Shown here: piece by piece, positions 16,959-24,709 of the stretch | Layout: each line of letters begins with the position of its first letter | Numbering within the stretch: the stretch's first letter is position 1 | NCBI RefSeq assembly: GCF_025787225.1 | Contig: NZ_CP090958.1 | Location: forward strand, 3,954,550 to 4,018,549 | Origin: Saxibacter everestensis | Lineage (GTDB): Bacteria > Actinomycetota > Actinomycetes > Actinomycetales > Brevibacteriaceae | DNA length: 64,000 nt | Reading direction: 5' to 3' | Notes under the pieces: model-generated | The model's input: only the letters and a program-made list of their open reading frames with translations | Database searches by the model: none | What the model was told of the DNA's origin: nothing | Made by a program: the position numbers and the translations under genes

Positions 16959-17617
16959 TGAACTCAAGTCTGTTCCCTGCCCAGCCCCGCGAGATTGCGC
17001 CCGGTGCAGTACATGTGCCGGGCTGGCTCAGCCTGGATGAGCAGCGCGAACTAGTGACGGCATGCCGCGATTGGGCGCGCGGCCCGGTGCCGATGCGATC
17101 GGCGAAGCTGCCCGGCGGGCATTCGATGTCGGTGCAGACCGTCTGCCTCGGCTGGCACTGGCAGCCGTACAAGTACAGCCGCACGGCGGATGACGTCGAC
17201 GGGCGCCGGGTGGCTGACTTCCCGGAATGGATGGCAGACCTGGGCCGGCGGGCGCTTGCCGAGGCACATCAGGACCCTGCGGCCGGCGAGGGGTATAACC
17301 CGGATACCGCGCTGATCAACTTCTACGACGATCAAGCCAGGATGGGAATGCACCAGGACAAGGACGAGAAGGCGGCTGCGCCGGTGGTCTCGTTGAGCAT
17401 CGGGGATACCTGCTTGTTCCGGTTCGGCAATACCGAGACCCGGACGAAGCCCTACACCGATCTTGACCTTGCCTCCGGAGATCTCTTCGTCTTCGGCGGC
17501 CCGTCGCGGTTCGCCTTTCACGGGGTGCCGAAGATCTACCCCAATACTGCCGCCCCGGAAACCGGATTGCAGGGCGGCCGGTTGAACATCACGATGCGTG
17601 TCACCGGCATGGCTTAG
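16958..17617 (+). CDS. alkB: AlkB-type 2-oxoglutarate/Fe(II) DNA dealkylase
   Basis: A 219-residue oxygenase. The iron ligands H132 and D134 lie in MHQDKD and the distal H188 in AFHGVP; R214 in RLNITMR binds 2-oxoglutarate. INFYDD (120-125) is the conserved strand before the HxD motif. It oxidatively removes methyl groups from 1-methyladenine and 3-methylcytosine. ATG 16958 shares one base with the ogt stop (TGATG), which decides the start over the upstream open frame. It completes an alkylation-damage operon with the sigma factor and ogt. Confidence 0.92.
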   Translation: MNSSLFPAQPREIAPGAVHVPGWLSLDEQRELVTACRDWARGPVPMRSAKLPGGHSMSVQTVCLGWHWQPYKYSRTADDVDGRRVADFPEWMADLGRRALAEAHQDPAAGEGYNPDTALINFYDDQARMGMHQDKDEKAAAPVVSLSIGDTCLFRFGNTETRTKPYTDLDLASGDLFVFGGPSRFAFHGVPKIYPNTAAPETGLQGGRLNITMRVTGMA

Positions 17618-17669
17618 ACTCGCCACGAAAGCGTTGAATAGCGACCTGTCGACGGCCAGAAATGAGAGC

Positions 17670-18410
17670 ATGCCCGATCAGCACCGCGTCGGTACCAGCC
17701 CGGCGAGACCCGTACGCCTGTCGTCGTCCGTAAGCCCGTCGACGTCCGCCGAGCCTTCGGTAGACCACGCTGGCAGTGCAGGCCCGTCGACGTCCGCCGA
17801 GCCCTCAACGGTCAAGAGCCTGGGCGGCGTAGTGGTCGGCGACGACGGACTAGCGCGGCCAGCCTGGGCAGCGGTCGATCCGATGATGCGCGAGTACTAC
17901 GACACCGAGTGGGGGATGCCGGTGAGTGGCGAGCAGGCGATGTACGAGCGGATCAGTCTCGAAGGGTTCCAGGCGGGGTTGTCCTGGGCAACGATCCTGC
18001 GCAAGCGGCCAGCCTTTCGCGCGGCCTTCCACGATTTCGATCCCGATAGGGTTGCCGGATACACCGAGACGGACTTCGAGCGGCTGATGTCTGACGTCGG
18101 TATCGTGCGCAACCGGCTCAAGATCCGAGCGACCATCACCAATGCCCAAGCCACTATCGACTTGCGCAGCGAGGGCGGCCTGGAGGAATTCGTCTGGTCA
18201 TTCAAACCCGCGGCCACGCCGGCGCCACGGTCCATCGACGAGGTGCCAACGACATCCGCCGAATCAATCGCGCTGTCCAAAGCTCTCCGTAAGAAGGGCT
18301 TTGCGTTCGTCGGCCCGACCACGATGTATGCGCTGATGGAGGCGGTCGGCGTCGTGGATACCCACCTGATTGACAGTCACCGTAGGGGCTCCTCAGGCGT
18401 CTGGCGGTAG
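17670..18410 (+). CDS. tag: DNA-3-methyladenine glycosylase I (Tag-like) with altered zinc-site residues
   Basis: About 246 residues; the core from about 65 on matches Tag: DTEWGMPV, SLEGFQAGLSWATILRKR, and KKGFAFVGPTTMYALM. The four zinc ligands of E. coli Tag (C4, H17, H175, C179) are only partly kept here: the usual RCxW is RPAW, YHDTEWG is YYDTEWG, and DxHLxxCxRR is DTHLIDSHRR. A 60-residue Ser/Pro-rich N-terminal extension contains a 22-bp direct repeat (17734-17755 and 17782-17803) encoding PSTSAEPS. ATG 17670 is a tentative start. It follows alkB by 52 bases and probably belongs to the same repair cluster. Confidence 0.85.
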   Translation: MPDQHRVGTSPARPVRLSSSVSPSTSAEPSVDHAGSAGPSTSAEPSTVKSLGGVVVGDDGLARPAWAAVDPMMREYYDTEWGMPVSGEQAMYERISLEGFQAGLSWATILRKRPAFRAAFHDFDPDRVAGYTETDFERLMSDVGIVRNRLKIRATITNAQATIDLRSEGGLEEFVWSFKPAATPAPRSIDEVPTTSAESIALSKALRKKGFAFVGPTTMYALMEAVGVVDTHLIDSHRRGSSGVWR

Positions 18411-18421
18411 TCGCAACCGGG

Positions 18422-18441
18422 GTAGCCGGGCTCCGGCCTAC
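18422..18441. terminator. Possible bidirectional hairpin between tag and the VOC gene
   Basis: GTAGCCGG-GCT-CCGGCCTAC can form a GC-rich stem with one bulged G. It spans the stop codon of the convergent VOC gene and lies 12 bases after the tag stop. There is no T-tract, so intrinsic termination is only a suggestion. Confidence 0.35.
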
Positions 18442-19202
18442 TGCCTCAGCTTGAACACCGCTCCGGTCGGATCGGCTGCCGTGGCCAAACGGCCATAGGG
18501 CGTGTTTTCGGCGGGCATCACGATCGAGCCACCTGATTCCTCGATCCTTCGCAGGGTGGCATCGATGTCGTCCGTACCGATGTATACCGACCAGTGGGCG
18601 GGAACGCCCTCCGGCAGGAACTTCGACGCGTCCATAATCCCGGCGTACTGCTTGCCGCCTTCCTGAAGCACGGTGTAGCGGAACTCATCGGTGTCGCCGG
18701 TCACCGATGTCTTCCAGCCCAGGGCTTGCTCGTAGAACGGCACCGTCTTGGCGAAATCCCGGGTGTGCAACTCGAACCAGGTGGGGGCTCCCGCTTCCTC
18801 CACAACTTCGAATCCCTTATGTTCGCCTGGCTGCCAAATGCCAATCATCGCCCCGCCTGCATCGCTCAGCACCGCCATCGAGCCCAGACCCATGACCTGC
18901 ATCGGCTCCAGCGCGACCTGTCCGCCCGCATCGGTTGCCGCCTCGGCAGTAGCATTCGCGTCGTCGCTGGCCAAGTAGACCGTCCAGCCATCCGGATAGC
19001 CAGAATCGGGGGAGTTCTGCATCACGCCCGCCACCAGGGCATCGCCCTTGCTGAAGTTGTGATAGTGCCCGTACTCTTCTCCGGCGTCGACCGCCGTCCA
19101 GCCAAAGACCTGGGAGTAGAATTCCTTGGCCTTCTCCAGGTCCGAACTGGCCAGGTCGATCCAGCATGGCGATCCGGGTGGGGCTGAGCTAACGGCAGGC
19201 AT
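18438..19202 (-). CDS. VOC family protein with two glyoxalase-like domains (CFP32-like)
   Basis: A 254-residue cytosolic protein made of two tandem vicinal-oxygen-chelate domains, about residues 10-125 and 137-253. Each opens with a W-x-(D/E)L--xD--KA--FY pattern. This two-domain layout matches the mycobacterial CFP32 group, annotated as glyoxalase-like or bleomycin-resistance-like, without a proven reaction. Likely metal-binding His and Glu residues are incomplete in the first domain. A GGGAGA site precedes ATG 19202. It is convergent with tag. Confidence 0.85.
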   Translation of the reverse strand: MPAVSSAPPGSPCWIDLASSDLEKAKEFYSQVFGWTAVDAGEEYGHYHNFSKGDALVAGVMQNSPDSGYPDGWTVYLASDDANATAEAATDAGGQVALEPMQVMGLGSMAVLSDAGGAMIGIWQPGEHKGFEVVEEAGAPTWFELHTRDFAKTVPFYEQALGWKTSVTGDTDEFRYTVLQEGGKQYAGIMDASKFLPEGVPAHWSVYIGTDDIDATLRRIEESGGSIVMPAENTPYGRLATAADPTGAVFKLRQ

Positions 19203-19312
19203 GGCAGTCTCCCTTGACGGCTGAGCCGCGGCGCGGGTCGCGTCGCTGGTCGCTTGTAGCGTGCGCTCCCAGGCCCGGAGGTGTCAAGGATATTAGCTCC
19301 GCCGCAGGTGAC

Positions 19313-19936
19313 CTACTGGAGCTCGGCGAGCTGTTGCTCGAAGGGAACCAGGTTCGAAAACTCGTCGCTGAGATCGGGGCCCGCGATGTGGCCAGCGAGC
19401 AGCGTCGCGAATTCACCTGCCGCGCGGGCGATTCGACGGGAAAGGTCACCCGAGCCCTCTCCGCCAGCACCCCAGTCTTCCGATGCTGCGAATACTGCTG
19501 TCGGTACGACAACGGCTCGCAGGTAGGCAAACAGCGGGCGGAGCTCATGCTCGAGCGCAAGTGAGTGCCGAGCCGTGCCGGCGGTTGCCGCGATCAACGT
19601 CGGCTTGCCAATCAGGGCCTTGTTATCCAGAACGTCGAAGAACGACTTGAACAGGCCGGAGTATGAGGCGGAGAAGATCGGGCTGACCGCGATCACACCG
19701 TCCGCCGCGGTGACTGCCTTGATGGCGTCCCGTAGCTTGCCGGCCGGAAAACCGGTCAGCATATTGTCGGTGATCTCGTGCGCCAGATCGCGAAGTTCGA
19801 TCACGGTCACCTCTACGTTGCCCTCGCTTTCAGCCAGGCTCTTCGCAGTTGCCTGGGTCAGCCGGTCAGCGAGCAGCCGGGTGGATGACGGCTGGCTCAG
19901 CCCTGCGGTGATAACGGCAATTTTCCGGGTTGTCAT
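19313..19936 (-). CDS. NAD(P)H-dependent FMN reductase, CE1759 family
   Basis: A 207-residue flavodoxin-fold reductase. The phosphate loop is AGLSQPSSTRLLADRL near residues 11-26, and SPIFSASYSGLFKSFFDV (85-102) is the flavin-binding segment typical of SsuE/CE1759 reductases. It would supply reduced FMN to the LLM oxygenase encoded at the head of the same operon. It follows the MarR gene by 45 bases. This pairing (CE1758 oxygenase with CE1759 reductase) is a recognised actinobacterial set of unknown substrate. Confidence 0.88.
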   Translation of the reverse strand: MTTRKIAVITAGLSQPSSTRLLADRLTQATAKSLAESEGNVEVTVIELRDLAHEITDNMLTGFPAGKLRDAIKAVTAADGVIAVSPIFSASYSGLFKSFFDVLDNKALIGKPTLIAATAGTARHSLALEHELRPLFAYLRAVVVPTAVFAASEDWGAGGEGSGDLSRRIARAAGEFATLLAGHIAGPDLSDEFSNLVPFEQQLAELQ

Positions 19937-19981
19937 TGGTATTCCTTTTGCTGATCGGGTGGACGTCGGTCTGTCGATCGG

Positions 19982-20428
19982 CTAGTCCGGGATTTCTGCC
20001 TGGGCATGCCGCAGCTTGGTGCAGAGCAGCTGCAGGCTCTTCATCTCGTCGTCACTGAGCGCGGGGCCGAGGTATTTGGCAATGCTGGCGACGTGCCGCC
20101 GGCCGATCTGCTTCTGCATCCGGGCTCCAGCTTCGCTCAGCCGGATCCGGGTGCCTCGCCTGTCATCGGCCGCGGGCTCTTTGACCACGAGTCCTTTCGC
20201 CTCAAGACGCTCGACCATCCTGCTGAGCGAAGGCTGACTGATCAGGATTTCCTCATTCAGGTCATTGAGTCTCAGGCCTTCCGGGCAGTGACTCAGGGTG
20301 AACAGCACGTCGTACTCGCGCATGCTGATCGGCTGCCAGATATCGTCGGCGGCAAATCGGCGCATCAATGTCACCTGGGCTCGAAACAGCGACTCCCAGC
20401 TCTCGGCGGCAAGTTTCACGTTGCTCAC
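19982..20428 (-). CDS. MarR-family regulator in the LLM monooxygenase operon
   Basis: A 148-residue winged-helix protein with the recognition helix ISQPSLSRMVERLEAKGLV and the wing DRRGTRIRLSEAG. GTG 20428 overlaps the LLM stop by four bases (GTGA), so it is translated with the oxygenase gene. It sits between oxygenase and reductase genes and most likely represses the operon from the palindrome at its promoter (21659-21670), in response to the oxygenase substrate. No cysteine pair suggests redox sensing. Confidence 0.88.
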   Translation of the reverse strand: MSNVKLAAESWESLFRAQVTLMRRFAADDIWQPISMREYDVLFTLSHCPEGLRLNDLNEEILISQPSLSRMVERLEAKGLVVKEPAADDRRGTRIRLSEAGARMQKQIGRRHVASIAKYLGPALSDDEMKSLQLLCTKLRHAQAEIPD

Positions 20429-21615
20429 TTCGAACCTCCGGCCGGGAAGGCTGCCGGTGGAGCCGCGCCCTGCTCGACTCCCGCCTCCGCACTGCGGGCC
20501 GCCTCGGCATTCCGAGCCGCCTCCGCGCTGCGGGCCGCCTCGGCATCTCGGGCCGCCTTGAGTGATACGAAGGTCGGGGCCTCGGGAACGTGTGCGGGAC
20601 GCAGCGCCGCGAACTCCTTGCGCAGCACGGGCACTACTTCCTCACCCAGGATGTCCAACTGTTCGAGGACGGTTTTCAACGGCAGGCCGGCGTGGTCCAT
20701 CAGGAATAGTTGACGTTGGTAATCCCCGACGTGGTCACGGAAGCCGAGCGTGCGCTCGATGACTTCCTGCGGGCTTCCGACCGTCAGCGGCGTCTCCCTG
20801 GTGAAGTCTTCCATTGATGGTCCGTGGCCGTAGACCGGTGCGTTGTCGAAGAACGGCCGGAACTCCCGCTTTGCGTCCTGGCTGTTCTTGCGCATGAACA
20901 CCTGACCGCCGAGGCCGACGATGGCCTGGTCGGCGGTACCGTGGCCGTAATGCTCGAACCTCTTGCGGTAGAGCTCCACCATCTGCCGGGTGTGCGAGAT
21001 CGGCCAGAAGATGTTGTTGTGGAAGAAGCCGTCGCCGTAGTAGGCCGCCTGCTCCGCAACTTCCGGGCTGCGGATTGAGCCGTGCCAAACGAACGGCGGT
21101 ATGCCATCCAGCGGACGCGGCGTCGAGGTGAACGACTGTAGCGGTGTGCGGAACTTTCCCTTCCAGTCGACAACTTCCTCGCGCCACAGCCGGTGCAGCA
21201 GCTGGTAGTTCTCGATTGCCAGCGGAATACCCTGCCGGATGTCCTTGCCGAACCATGGGTATACCGGCCCGGTGTTGCCGCGGCCCATCATCAGGTCGAC
21301 ACGGCCCTCGGCAAGGTGCTGCAGGACGGCGAAGTCTTCGGCGATCTTCACCGGGTCATTCGTCGTGATCAGCGTTGTCGAGGTCGAGAGGATCAGGTTC
21401 TTGGTCTTAGCAGCGATGTAACCGAGCGTTGTCGTCGGGGAAGAGGGAATGAATGGTGGATTATGGTGCTCGCCGGTGGCGAAGACGTCCAGCCCGACTT
21501 CTTCGGCCTTCAACGCAATCTCGAGGGTTGCCTTGATCCGCTCGTTCTCGGATGGCGTCTTGCCGGTGGTTGGATCGGTGGTGACGTCGCCGACCGTGAA
21601 GATCCCAAACTGCAT
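20425..21615 (-). CDS. LLM-class FMN-dependent monooxygenase, CE1758 family
   Basis: A 396-residue luciferase-like TIM-barrel enzyme. MQFGIFTVGDV starts the barrel, ATGEHHNPPF (about 46-55) carries the family EHH motif, and GRGNTGPVYPWFG and GFFHNNIFWPISHT are conserved flavin/substrate loops. It would use FMNH2 from the co-encoded reductase to oxidise an unknown organic substrate. The last 50 residues are a low-complexity tail of AEAARS/N repeats (18-bp DNA units, 20483-20554), unlike the compact end of the family. A GAGGAG site precedes ATG 21615. Confidence 0.88.
   Translation of the reverse strand: MQFGIFTVGDVTTDPTTGKTPSENERIKATLEIALKAEEVGLDVFATGEHHNPPFIPSSPTTTLGYIAAKTKNLILSTSTTLITTNDPVKIAEDFAVLQHLAEGRVDLMMGRGNTGPVYPWFGKDIRQGIPLAIENYQLLHRLWREEVVDWKGKFRTPLQSFTSTPRPLDGIPPFVWHGSIRSPEVAEQAAYYGDGFFHNNIFWPISHTRQMVELYRKRFEHYGHGTADQAIVGLGGQVFMRKNSQDAKREFRPFFDNAPVYGHGPSMEDFTRETPLTVGSPQEVIERTLGFRDHVGDYQRQLFLMDHAGLPLKTVLEQLDILGEEVVPVLRKEFAALRPAHVPEAPTFVSLKAARDAEAARSAEAARNAEAARSAEAGVEQGAAPPAAFPAGGSK
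20483..20554 (-). repeat. Four 18-bp repeats in the 3' coding end of the LLM gene
   Basis: Units at 20483, 20501, 20519 and 20537 encode AEAAR(S/N) hexapeptides. Alternate units are more alike, giving a 36-bp higher-order period. The reading frame is kept throughout. Confidence 0.85.
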
Positions 21616-21658
21616 CGTGATCTGCTCCTCGTGTTGTGTCTACACCTCCTTCAACTAG

Positions 21659-21697
21659 ATGCGTTTGCATATTATTTCCGATCTTGACCGTTTGCAA
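21659..21697 (-). promoter_or_regulatory. Promoter and probable MarR operator of the LLM operon
   Basis: On the minus strand TTGCAA (-35, 21692-21697) and TAATAT (-10, 21669-21674) are 17 bases apart. A palindrome ATGC-GTTT-GCAT (21659-21670) overlaps the -10 box, a good place for the operon's own MarR repressor. TTGCAAACG and ATGCAAACG are also direct half-repeats. Confidence 0.65.
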
Positions 21698-21735
21698 TGT
21701 GGTGACAGTCACACCTGACGCGCTTAGGCTGAGGT

Positions 21736-22137
21736 ATGGCCACTCAAATCTTCGTCAACCTTCCGGTTAAGGACCTGAACAGGTCCGTCGATTTCTTCAC
21801 CCAGCTCGGCTTTAGTTTTCATGAGCAGATGACCGATGAGAACGCCACCTGCATGGTCGTCACCGAGGACATCTATGTGATGTTGCTGGTCGAGGACTTC
21901 TTCAAGACGTTCACGAAAAAGGACGTTGCGGACGCATCCACCTCGACCGAGGCCATCGTCGCGCTCTCCGTCGAAAGCAGGGAGGAAGTCGACGAGATGG
22001 TGACCAAGGCACTTGCCGCCGGTGGTGCGCCATCGAATGATCCGATGGATGAGGGCTTCATGTACGCCTGGAGCTTTCAGGATCCCGATGGACACCTCTG
22101 GGAGGTCATGTATATGGACTCTTCCGGGATTGCCTGA
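21736..22137 (+). CDS. VOC family protein (single glyoxalase domain)
   Basis: A 133-residue vicinal-oxygen-chelate protein starting QIFVNLPVKDLNRSVDFFTQLGF, with the C-terminal DPDGHLWEVMYMD strand that carries the last metal-ligand Glu. The family ranges from glyoxalases to resistance proteins and dioxygenases; this short form resembles stand-alone lactoylglutathione-lyase-like proteins with no known substrate. It is divergent from the LLM operon and shares a short promoter region with it. No strong ribosome site is seen before ATG 21736. Confidence 0.85.
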   Translation: MATQIFVNLPVKDLNRSVDFFTQLGFSFHEQMTDENATCMVVTEDIYVMLLVEDFFKTFTKKDVADASTSTEAIVALSVESREEVDEMVTKALAAGGAPSNDPMDEGFMYAWSFQDPDGHLWEVMYMDSSGIA

Positions 22138-22241
22138 GCGAAATTCGCCTTAGCGGGGCGAGATGAAGCGGGCAATTGAGCACGAACCGTCGTTCGCGTC
22201 CTCAGTGCACTGCAGTCGCCAGCAGCGAAATCCTGAAAGGA

Positions 22242-22907
22242 CTAGAACTCGGCCTGAGTGATCCGCACCAGTGCCACTGAGCGTGCGAGAGCCGCCTCCT
22301 GCCGGTTCGGCGTGGGATCATCTGCGGTCTCGTGGATGGCGAACCGCACCGCCATCCCGGCCAGCATGACGATCATCCGCGCGGCATCCTGCCTGGAATA
22401 CTCCGGGGCAGGCGGCGTGAAGTCGGGACGTTCGAGGCGCTCCTGCACGGCCGCCCGCACCAGATCCTCGGCCTGGATCAGCCGTCTGAATCGACGCGAA
22501 ACCAGCTCCGGGAAACGTCGGAGTATCTCGATCCGGCGGCTCTGTTCCCGGTCGCCGCCGAAGCTGGACCGGATGACGGCCAGCATCAGCCGGGCGACCT
22601 GATCCAGCAGATCCTTTTCGCTGCCAGCGACAAACGCAGTCCGGGTGTCGTCATCCAGCGCCGGGTCCTGCAGCCCCAGGAGCGCATCGTCCTTGCTTTC
22701 GAAGTAGTTGAAGAAGGTGCGATGTGAGACGCCGGCGACCGACGCGATCTCGTCGATTGTCGTGCCGTCGAGGCCCTTCGCCAGGGCAAGCGTTGCGGCA
22801 GCTTCGTGGATGTTCCCCCACGTTTCCGCCCGCTTGCGTTCTCGAAGCGATGGATGCTCCTGTGACTCGGCGTACGGCGAGACCGTGGCGGTGTTTGCGC
22901 TGGTCAG
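22242..22907 (-). CDS. TetR-family regulator, apparently starting at CTG
   Basis: About 221 residues. The N-terminal helix-turn-helix is clear: LALAKGLDGTTIDEIAS, then VAGVSHRTFFNYFESKDDALL. The frame has no ATG, GTG or TTG before an ATG two thirds into the HTH-to-core region (22586), which would remove the DNA-binding domain. The only sensible start is CTG 22907, which overlaps the stop of the exporter gene as CTGA, the same geometry as the ATGA/GTGA overlaps elsewhere here, with GAAGG upstream. It probably represses the co-encoded DHA2 exporter. Confidence 0.8.
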   Translation of the reverse strand: MTSANTATVSPYAESQEHPSLRERKRAETWGNIHEAAATLALAKGLDGTTIDEIASVAGVSHRTFFNYFESKDDALLGLQDPALDDDTRTAFVAGSEKDLLDQVARLMLAVIRSSFGGDREQSRRIEILRRFPELVSRRFRRLIQAEDLVRAAVQERLERPDFTPPAPEYSRQDAARMIVMLAGMAVRFAIHETADDPTPNRQEAALARSVALVRITQAEF

Positions 22908-24565
22908 GGCCGGGCTACCTTCGAACGCGTCTCTGCTGGCGTGGATTCATCCACTCCCGGATCGTCGATTGTCCGGGTCGCATCGGTGCTGCTGATATGC
23001 AGTTCTCCTTCGGCGATGGATTCCACCGTGATGTCGCGTTCGATGCTGGTAGCGAGCTTCACTTCCTTGACGAAGCACAGCAGCACGGCGGCGATGACGG
23101 CCAGAGGCACCATGAAGAGGAACAACGGCGTGAGCGCGTCGTTGTAGGACTCGATAATCGGCTGCCGAACGGCATCGGGCAAGCTGTTCACCAGGGCCGG
23201 CGTCAGAGAATTGGCTCCTCCTGCCGGTCCGTTTCCGGCTGTGGGAAGCCGTTCCGCCAGCAGGTCTGCGAGTCGGCTGGTGAAGAGGCTGCCGACAACG
23301 GCAGTTCCCAGTGAAGCGCCGATCTGGCGGAAATAGTTGTTCGACGCGGTGGCCGTGCCGACCTGGCTGTTCGGGAACGAGTTCTGCACGATCAGCACAA
23401 GAATCTGCATGCTCATACCGAGACCGACGCCCATCACCGCGATGAAGCAGCAGAAAACCCACAACGGCGTTTCGGTTGTCAGCGTCGACAGCAGGCCGAG
23501 CCCTACGGCAAGGATCACCGAACCGACAAGAGGCAGCCACTTGTATCGCCCGGTCTTGCTGACCAGCTGTCCGGAGATCACCGAGGTCACCAGAAGGCCA
23601 CCCATCATCGGGATCATCATGAAACCGGCCTCGGTGGCGTCCGCTCCCGTGGTCATCTGCAGGTAGGTGGGCAGGTAGCCGATCGCACCGAACATAGCGA
23701 TGCCGATCAGCAGGCCGGCCGCGGTGGTCAGGCTGAAGTTGCGCTCCTTGAACAGGTGCAGCGGAATGACCGGCGCCTCGGCGCGACGCTCGACCTGAAC
23801 GAAAGCCACCGCGCCGACGACTGTCACCAGTGCCAGACCGAGGATCGTTGGCGAGGTCCACTCGTAATCCTTGCCGCCCCAGCTGGCGACCAGGATCAGG
23901 CAGGTTGTGGTGACCGCGAGGAGCGCCATTCCGGCGTAGTCCATTCGCCGAGTGACTTTGGCGTGCCTGGGCAGGTGCAGAAAGGCGACAGCGGCAGCAA
24001 ATGCGAGGACACCGACCGGCAGGTTGATCCAGAATGCCCAGCGCCAGCCGATCGATTCGGTGAACCAGCCGCCAAGCAGGGGACCGGCAACCGAGGATAC
24101 GGCGAAGACACCGCCCATGATGCCCATGTACTTGCCGCGCTCCCGGGCGGGAATGACGTCAGCGATGATGGCCTGGGAAAGGATCATCAGACCGCCGCCG
24201 CCCAGACCCTGAATGACACGCGCGACGATCAGCCAGGTCATATCGCCGGCCAGGCCGCCGAAGATCGAGCCGATCATGAACAGCGAAATGGCTATCAGCA
24301 GCAGGCCTTTGCGGCCGAGCAGGTCACCGAGCTTGCCGTAGACCGGCATCATGATGGTCGATGCCAGGATGAACGCCGTCATGATCCACAGCATGTGGTC
24401 GACGCCGTCGAGTTCGCCGACGATTGTCGGCAGCGCAGTGCTGAGCACCGTCTGATTGAGCGAGGCCAGCAGCATGGACAACATGAGTCCGATGAACAGC
24501 AGGACGATGCCGCGCTTGGAGCTGTCCGAGCGTTTTTCTTGCGGAGTGGTGCGGGTGGTCGTCAT
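22904..24565 (-). CDS. DHA2-family (14-TM) multidrug MFS exporter
   Basis: A 553-residue major facilitator with 14 predicted helices. Motif A is GKLGDLLGRKGLL, motif C is SSVAGPLLGGWFTESIGWRW, and LNQTVLSTALPTIVGEL is the first-helix motif D1 of the drug:H+ antiporter-2 group. ATG 24565 follows GAAGAAG; an ATG 12 codons earlier is less well placed. It would expel lipophilic drugs by proton exchange. The gene heads an operon with the TetR regulator and has two palindromes upstream. The C-terminal tail after the last helix is acidic and Thr-rich. Confidence 0.9.
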   Translation of the reverse strand: MTTTRTTPQEKRSDSSKRGIVLLFIGLMLSMLLASLNQTVLSTALPTIVGELDGVDHMLWIMTAFILASTIMMPVYGKLGDLLGRKGLLLIAISLFMIGSIFGGLAGDMTWLIVARVIQGLGGGGLMILSQAIIADVIPARERGKYMGIMGGVFAVSSVAGPLLGGWFTESIGWRWAFWINLPVGVLAFAAAVAFLHLPRHAKVTRRMDYAGMALLAVTTTCLILVASWGGKDYEWTSPTILGLALVTVVGAVAFVQVERRAEAPVIPLHLFKERNFSLTTAAGLLIGIAMFGAIGYLPTYLQMTTGADATEAGFMMIPMMGGLLVTSVISGQLVSKTGRYKWLPLVGSVILAVGLGLLSTLTTETPLWVFCCFIAVMGVGLGMSMQILVLIVQNSFPNSQVGTATASNNYFRQIGASLGTAVVGSLFTSRLADLLAERLPTAGNGPAGGANSLTPALVNSLPDAVRQPIIESYNDALTPLFLFMVPLAVIAAVLLCFVKEVKLATSIERDITVESIAEGELHISSTDATRTIDDPGVDESTPAETRSKVARP

Positions 24566-24603
24566 GAATTCTTCTTCAATTACCTCTCTGGATGGATACA
24601 TAG

Positions 24604-24634
24604 CTTAGCTAAGTTGCATCTATGCATAGTTGCA
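24604..24634. promoter_or_regulatory. Palindromes upstream of the DHA2 exporter (probable TetR operator)
   Basis: CTTAGCTAAG (24604-24613) is a perfect 10-bp palindrome. Next to it TGCA-TC-TATGCATA-GT-TGCA (24615-24634) is symmetric over 16 of its 20 bases. Both lie 40-70 bases upstream of the exporter start, where a repressor of the operon would bind. Confidence 0.55.
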
Positions 24635-24709
24635 CGATTTATCGTAGAGTGCAAGATTTCTGTGTTCCGGGCGGCGAAACGGTCCGGTAGGTCGTTAACG
24701 TCGTCACAT

